From Colocasia esculenta (Eukaryota; Streptophyta; Magnoliopsida; Alismatales; Araceae), in the NCBI GenBank assembly GCA_014218235.1, contig CM024753.1, positions 179,900,348 to 179,964,347 of the forward strand: 64,000 nt of DNA, read 5' to 3'. The position numbers and the translations under genes are program-made. Shown in pieces: positions 58,515 to 64,000 of this stretch (position 1 is the first letter of the stretch; each line of letters begins with the position of its first letter). Below the pieces are notes generated by a model that saw only the letters and a program-made list of their open reading frames with translations, was not told the DNA's origin and did no database searches.

Positions 58515-59787
58515 ACAATTTGGCCCATCCTGCATTGGCCAATGATCCATTAAGACTTGTTTGACCATTGTTGACTTACCTTGGATACCATGTTGACGGC
58601 GGGATCAATTGTCGCCAACCTCATGTTGGCGGCATTCTATATGGTCAGTAATACTTATTGGCGGTGGCATTTACCATCGTTTGCATGGAGTTGGCGGCAG
58701 CATATCCCATCTTTAACCTTGGTTCACTTGTTCTATACAAAACTACATAAGGATCTCGCTCACTTTTCACCCCAATCTCCACCACCTCGGCCTTCTCACG
58801 CGAGGGACCGTTCCCAATGGCACTCTAGGCCACCTAGGCACCCTCCTTGACCTTGTAAATGTCTAGGTGTCATGCCTCATTGGTTAGTCTCTTGCACTTG
58901 GATTGCCACCTCGACAAGTGTGTTTCTTCACACTTGAGCATCTAAGGTTGCCCAACTCTGACCCTCTCTATCCATATAAACCACTCTTGACCCTCATGAA
59001 TAATGGCGGATGGGGGTTGGATGGATTTGAGCTTGATTGCTTCAAGAGAGGAGAGAGAAATTGACCATAGTGAGAGAAAGCCCTTACCTCTTCTCTCCTT
59101 CCATTCCCTCTCAACCATATATGTCCAGGAGGCTTGAACATGACCTGAAAGGGTCCCTAAGGCTACTAAAATTCAATGCCACCAAATAGGGAAGCATCTC
59201 CACTTCTCTCCCTTTTCTTCATCTTTTTCTTAGAGTCATCTCTTGCATGCTAACCATGGTATACACACACTTAGCACGTAAATCACCTCCTCACACACTC
59301 CCAAAAGGGTTTTCAATCAAAAACAAGGGGAAAGAAGAGTGGCTATAGCGTTTGACCACCCCTCTTTTCAAGCCTAAAATCGATACAGGACTCCCCTTTT
59401 GTGTATGTCCTTCTGTCTTTATGAACATTTGCTGCATTTCTTAGTGTCCAATTGTGTCTCCTTTCTTGCAAGTAAACTCCCCCACGAAGCCATGGAGCTC
59501 CCTCTCTTTGGTCGACCAAAGAGAGGGAAGTCGACTTCCCCACCATCAACTGCTCACGAGGCAATGTCAATAGCGCAATTTGAATACACCATTGGGCACA
59601 GGTAAGGCCCTAGAGATCACATCATGTTCATTTTGTTACTCTTTTCTTGGTTTTTCTCATGTCCTTTAGGTAGTCCTATCGGTCAAACGAAGGCTTCCCA
59701 AGGTGACAGAGCCAGTCGGAGGAGTTTCGGACATCAAGGGAGCACGCACGTCCATGGACACAGGCGGAATCTCATGCCCACAACCAC
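58515..59787. mobile_element. unclassified 1.27-kb insertion in the LINE
   Basis: Flanked by TGC (58512-58514, 59788-59790). Removing it and one TGC restores the LINE frame (…SFYQA then STLVRG). Ends are ACAATTTGGCC and CACAACCAC, neither TG...CA nor CACTA. It contains recurrent TTGGCGGC words (58610-58700) and no recognised protein; the ORFs at 58581-58850 and 59343-59605 have no domain. The 3-bp duplication could also be chance. Confidence 0.5.
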
Positions 59788-59790
59788 TGC

Positions 59791-60342
59791 TTGATAAAAA
59801 GAAGTATTATTATCACCATTTTGGAGCCATCCACCTGAGCCTTCTGGCACCACATAAATTCCTCATTATGCAAAGCACAACGCAACCTTGCTTGGGCAGC
59901 CGACAAAGACTCCCTATGCTCCCCAGAAGGATTAGCATCAAACTCAGATTCCATTGTAGCAACCTGCATTTGAGAATCATGTATCTCTATCTGAACATGA
60001 CCAAAAACCTCCCTATTCCACATCTTCAAGGCACGCTTGACCACTCTAAATAGATTAAAAAAAGCAACAAAGGAATTATAGTGCACTACAGCAACCCCCC
60101 CCCTCCATGCCTTTTGAACAACAACTTGAAATGACTTATGATTGACCCACATATTTTGGAAAATTAATCTACTAGGACTTCTTTCAGCCCTAAGAGAAAA
60201 GATATGTAGAGGGGCATGATCAGAAACCCCTCTAGGAACATGTCGGACAGCCATGTCAGTCTTGCCAAGAACCATTGAACAACACCTAATCCAGACGAGC
60301 CCGCACAGATGCACCACTTGGTCGGTTGTTAGAACAAGTATA
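59791..60342 (-). pseudogene. LINE ORF2 piece (end of endonuclease domain)
   Basis: A largely open minus-strand frame with MAVRHVPRGVSDHAPLHI (the SDH motif ending the apurinic endonuclease domain), SRLIFQNMWVNHKSFQVV and MWNREVFGHVQ. Frameshifts occur near both ends. The hAT MITE at 60351 separates it from the upstream endonuclease piece. Confidence 0.8.
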
Positions 60343-60350
60343 AGGTGCAC

Positions 60351-60703
60351 TAGGGCTGCAAACGAAACCCGATATACCGATATTCCGACCCGATTCCGAT
60401 AAAAATTATCAATTTTGAAATTAAAAATTGATACCGATAGCTTATCAGAATCGGTATCGGATATTCCGATAAGTTATCGGAATCGGAATCAGAATCGGTA
60501 TCGGTTATCCGATAAATTATCCATAAACTCAAAAGGTAAAACCATAGTAAGCACCTTAGCTTATCAAAATTTCAGTTCCAGTAATGTTATCGAAACAGAA
60601 TCGGAATTAACCATTCTGATTTTATCAGAATCAGAATCGGAACTATATTTTGGTTATCGGAATTTGTGTTTCCGATTTCGAACCCGACCCGGTTGCAGCC
60701 CTA
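60351..60703. mobile_element. hAT-type MITE (353 bp)
   Basis: Inverted ends TAGGGCTGCAAAC and GGTTGCAGCCCTA; exact 8-bp duplication AGGTGCAC (60343-60350, 60704-60711). The interior is a run of ATCGGAATCGGTATCGG-type repeats in both orientations. Confidence 0.93.
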
Positions 60704-60711
60704 AGGTGCAC

Positions 60712-60960
60712 CAATATAACCCCCATCGAAAAGACCAGCAGTAGTGAGAAAGGCAGCATAGAGAAAGAACTTGAGAAAACACCCTCTAATTTTTCAGACG
60801 ACTGAGTAATGCAATTAAAGTCACCACCTATTAACCAAGAGGCTTCAACTCGCAGAGAAAAAGCCAAAAGATCATCAAACAAACTTCTCCTGCCCCTTGA
60901 TTACAAGCCACATACACAACTATCAAGTAAAACATTAAAGAATCTCCCCATGAAGATGCC
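60712..60960 (-). pseudogene. LINE ORF2 piece (endonuclease domain)
   Basis: The minus strand has FDDLLAFSLRVEASWLIGGD then FNCITQSSEKLEGV, the GDFN motif of the LINE endonuclease. The upstream start of ORF2 was not found; beyond 60960 similarity is lost. Confidence 0.8.
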
Positions 60961-62250
60961 ACAGTAATAAATTGGTATGAGGATGCCACTACATTATGTT
61001 GAACCTATCATCTCTATAAATTGGTATGAGGATGCCAATACTTTAAATAAATGTCAAATATTTTTATTGAATAATGATAATTGTGCAAACAAACAACAAA
61101 CTAAAATATCTGATGATATATCGACAGACATGGATGGCATGTTGACAAATGACACTTTGTTGTCGATAGATCACCTTCTCTGGTCGACAACTTTCTCTTG
61201 GTTATCAACACATGTTTTGTCCTTGTCGATAGACATGGATGGCATGTCGACAGATGATGTCCATATGTCAACCTGTGAAAATCAAATGTCGACTTGTGTT
61301 TTCTGCTCATATTTGTTAATATATTTTTCTTTCCTTTCTATATTAATTCTTTTATTAACAAAAACTCTAATTTTATGTTATTAACATATATTTTTCATTA
61401 AGTCTGCCAACAGAAAAATAAAGATAAAATAATGGCTCTAAGGATCATCAATGTAAGTATCTCAAAAAAAACTTAGTCTCAAAGTTCTTCATAAGTTTTC
61501 TAAGTCCATATTGATTATAGAACAAGATTCATACCAATTAATGTTCAAATGTTCTATCGATTTCTGAACATATTGTGTATCAATTACTGACTAAATGTAT
61601 CGATTAGAGAATAAGGCTTTTTGTCAATTAAGGTCTAAGCTTTCTATCGATTATTGTCTAAGCTTTCTATCGATTATTGTTCAAGTATTCTATCGATTAG
61701 AGAAGAGAAGTTCTCTATTGATTACTGTTAGTTCTGATTACTAACTTCAACTGTTGAGCTGACTTCGATTGTTGAGCTTCGACTACTGAGTTGACTTCGA
61801 CTATCGAGAGCCTTATACAGTAGTCGATGTTGCACTTCGACTTCCTTGTGAGAGTCGATCTTATACTTTGTCATTTATTTGATTAGTGTTATTATAGCTT
61901 CGATTGGTAAATAAATATTGCATATTCCTTTGAATTATGAATAGTTAACTTACAACTTGTGACCAATTGTTTCATAAATAGAATATTTGTCAAATTAGTC
62001 ATTATTTCTCTTTTATTTGAATCTATGGTGATAGATAATAGCCTTATCTATTGGATTAAAGTTTCACTAATTGACTAAAGCTTTGCAAATAGAAATGTGT
62101 TTTTCAAATCTTTGTTTTGGTGCACTTTGAAAAAATTGAGTTCAAATGGAAAATATTCACGTATCTAAGAGCCTCAAAAATTAAATGCAGTAGCCCAGGC
62201 TTTCTAGATATAGGTTATATTTTATAAGATATATTCTTAACTTGATGTAT
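60961..62250. other. AT-rich region with TCGA/ATCGAT motif array
   Basis: Contains a duplicated ataaattggtatgaggatgc (60968, 61016), a repeated tagacatggatggcatg(t) segment (61122-61240) and many TCGAC / ATCGATTA words (61540-61860). This resembles the interior of the copia LTR at 2283-2780 and may be a decayed LTR, but no ends were found. A 135-codon plus-strand ORF here is repeat-derived. Confidence 0.4.
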
Positions 62251-62254
62251 TTGT

Positions 62255-62515
62255 TATCTTTCTATTTAAATGGAGTTTCCTCTTTTGTTAATCTGGTTAA
62301 TGGCACAGCTATTTAAGTAAAGTCTTTAACAATTCTCCAATAAAAACTTGCCATGCCTAGAAACTTCTAACCTCTGTAACAATAGTAGGTCTCCCCCACT
62401 TTTGAATGACCTTAATCTTACGGGGATCTACATATACACCACTCCTTGAAATCACGTATCTCAAAAATGCTACTTCATGCAGCCAAAATTCACATTTACT
62501 AAGTTTGGCAAAAGT
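62255..62515 (-). pseudogene. gypsy RT C-terminus / RNase H start
   Basis: The minus strand encodes FAKLSKCEFWLHEVAFLRYV then VYVDPRKIKVIQKW (RT palm-thumb region), then PLTRLTKEETPFK (start of RNase H). One frameshift near VRSF and a stop (KDFT then TAA). Clearly Ty3/gypsy type. Confidence 0.85.
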
Positions 62516-62755
62516 CTGGAAATAAATGAGTGTATTGCATCAGAATCGAATAGAACAAAAGCAAGTTAAGAATGGATGATGAGAGTACCTTCAATGATTT
62601 CCCCCTTCTTTAACTCAGTGTTTTTCTTCCAGAGGTTGAAGTCTGCCTGTCTTTTTGTTATTACTCTAAGATGGGCCTGGCTGTCCTTGGATCTATGGGC
62701 AGTCTAGAATGCGGTGTTCTTGGCTTTCACATTTTAAGCAAACACCAAGTTTTCT
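62516..62755. other. deletion junction of the gypsy element
   Basis: Short stretch between gag and RT remnants with no recognised protease or RT. Confidence 0.4.
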
Positions 62756-63600
62756 CTAGTATTCTTCTATTCTATGTCTAGATCTCTGACAATCAGCACA
62801 GGTTTCTTTCTCATCTTTGGTATTATCATTGTTTTGTCTTAACTTCTTGCGTGGTTGTTGAGGTTGGCTACTTTTATTTTCAATTTTTCTCTTACCATCC
62901 TTAGGCTTTTCTTCCCCAGAAGTAGATGTTAAGCATTTCTTATTATTTCCAACTCTATTCTTAATTACGTCAGCCATTTTAGTTGCACACTCTAAGGCTA
63001 ATGCCCTCTTCACCATATTAGTATAAGATGTAATTAACATAGGTGCTGGCTGGGTAATGTATTGAGGTTTCAATCCATTCAGAAACTTCTTAGCCTTTAA
63101 CTTGTCAGTGGGAATTAGATGTGGAGCATATCTAGATAGTCTGAAAAATTGAGCTTCATACTTTGCCACTGCCATACTTCATTGTTTTAGCTTAACAAAT
63201 TCCATGGTCTTCTTTTCTTGAATTTCCTCCAAGAAATGTTGATTGTTGAAAAGCTCCACAAATTCTACCCATGTAATATCCTTCAGGGTCAATGTATCCT
63301 CAGTGGCCTCTCACCATATCCTTGCATCTTTTTCTAATGGAAAGGAAGCTAGTATAATCTTATCTTCTTCGGGACATTGAGTTGCCATAAATATCCTTTC
63401 TATTTTCTTCACCCATTCTCTGCTTTATCAGGGTTAGGATTTTCGACAAACTTCAATGGATCCATACTTCTAAAATTAGTATACATCTCTCCATTATTCT
63501 GATGATTCCCTTGTCGAGCTATTGAACTTAAGGCTATTGTCAACCCTTGAACTGTTTGTTGTAACTCTCTCCACTGAGCATTGTCACCCCTTATGATTGA
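62756..63600 (-). pseudogene. gypsy gag, frameshifted
   Basis: The part at 63175-62756 is open: KYEAQFFRLSRYAPHLI then KAKKFLNGLKP are the retrotransposon-gag motifs, followed by a Lys/Gln-rich region and a degenerate knuckle CADCQRSRHRIEEY (the third Cys is lost). The upstream part to about 63600 encodes NAQWRELQQTVQGL and FRSMDPLKFVENPNP in shifting frames with stops. Confidence 0.8.
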
Positions 63601-63763
63601 GTTGTGTTTTTATCTTGCAAATGTGGAAATTAAAGGTGGTTAGGCGGGGAAACATAATTAACTATACTAATCTATCCTAACCCCAAGCTTTCTACCCATC
63701 CTCACAGGTTATCCTAGGATATTGAAGATCAATAATCCTAAGATTATAGATTTTTAAACCGAA

Positions 63764-63774
63764 CTCTGATACCA
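63764..63774 (-). other. gypsy primer-binding site
   Basis: The minus strand reads TGGTATCAGAG, matching initiator-Met tRNA priming. Confidence 0.85.
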
Positions 63775-63781
63775 CTTTATC

Positions 63782-64000
63782 TGTCATGTCCTAATAGCAA
63801 AGGAAATATCGAGATGCAATAGATAAACATGGATACACAATTGCACTAACACACTGTATTTAAAACTTAAATATTCATTAGCTATAAGCCTGAAGGTTAC
63901 AAGTATAAATATGATTATACTTACTAAACTCTTACAGTACACTATCTAATAGTACATTTTTCAATACTACTCTACTATATCATGGGGGTACCACTCTGCA
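63782..64000 (-). repeat. gypsy 5' LTR, partial
   Basis: Begins TGTCATGTCC a few bases beyond the primer site and continues past the window end, so length and target duplication are unknown. Confidence 0.65.

Larger units (their letters stand above)
62251..64000 (-). mobile_element. internally deleted Ty3/gypsy element, 5' part
   Basis: Minus-strand order: LTR (64000 to 63782, running off the window), primer site, gag, then directly the last part of RT. Protease and most of RT are missing, so a deletion of over 1 kb lies near 62515-62750. Confidence 0.75.

Noticed and set aside
58515..59787. CACTA transposon
   Set aside because: The 3-bp duplication fits, but the ends are not CACTA/TAGTG and no subterminal CACTA repeats are seen.
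60977..61384. 135-codon plus-strand ORF
   Set aside because: Made of repeated TCGACAGACATGGATGGCAT-type units; no domain.

Overview
This window is plant nuclear DNA, most likely from a monocot. The evidence for a plant is spliceosomal GT-AG introns, plant-specific transposon families (Sirevirus-type copia, Tekay/Del-type gypsy, a Mutator-like element with a plant mobile domain gene) and initiator-Met-tRNA primer sites. The monocot placement is an inference from the GC-rich first exon of the only clear host gene; the species cannot be read from the sequence. Almost everything else is transposable-element DNA, much of it nested.

Layout. 1-2925: the 5' end of a minus-strand Ty1/copia element (damaged gag, primer site, 1.67-kb LTR), cut by the window edge. 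2926-5100: heavily decayed minus-strand Ty3/gypsy gag and probable LTR, with a 246-bp tandem duplication. 5585-6925: a 1.3-kb TIR element. 7567-15387 (minus): a complete five-exon Ecdysoneless (ECD/SGT1-like) gene of 674 codons, with a Tourist-type MITE in its last intron and microsatellites in its first.

15735-48020 is a nest of four elements. A TIR element was split by a Mutator-like element (MULE, 16072-47905, 9-bp duplication ATGATGTTT). The MULE carries a transposase gene and a plant-mobile-domain (PMD) gene. The last PMD exon was split by a Tekay-like gypsy element with 3.26-kb LTRs (21548-46152, duplication TTACA). The gypsy gag-pol was in turn split by a 13.1-kb Sirevirus-like copia element on the opposite strand (26590-39722, duplication GGACT). 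Decay follows this order: the transposase and PMD genes carry frameshifts and stops, the gypsy has five in-frame stops and a frameshift, and the copia keeps an intact pol and near-identical LTRs although its gag and extra ORF are each frameshifted.

48602-60960 contains decayed minus-strand LINE sequence. The LINE endonuclease-to-RT part lies in pieces separated by a solo LTR (54640-58332), an unclassified 1.27-kb insertion and hAT-type MITEs. Three hAT MITEs have exact 8-bp duplications. 49921-53716 may hold remains of a plus-strand host gene that I cannot identify. 62255-64000 is an internally deleted minus-strand Ty3/gypsy element whose 5' LTR runs off the window.

The only host gene clearly supported is ECD. 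The most unusual unit is the MULE with its PMD gene; the other notable items are the gypsy gag with two intron-like interruptions and the copia with a long extra coding region after pol.
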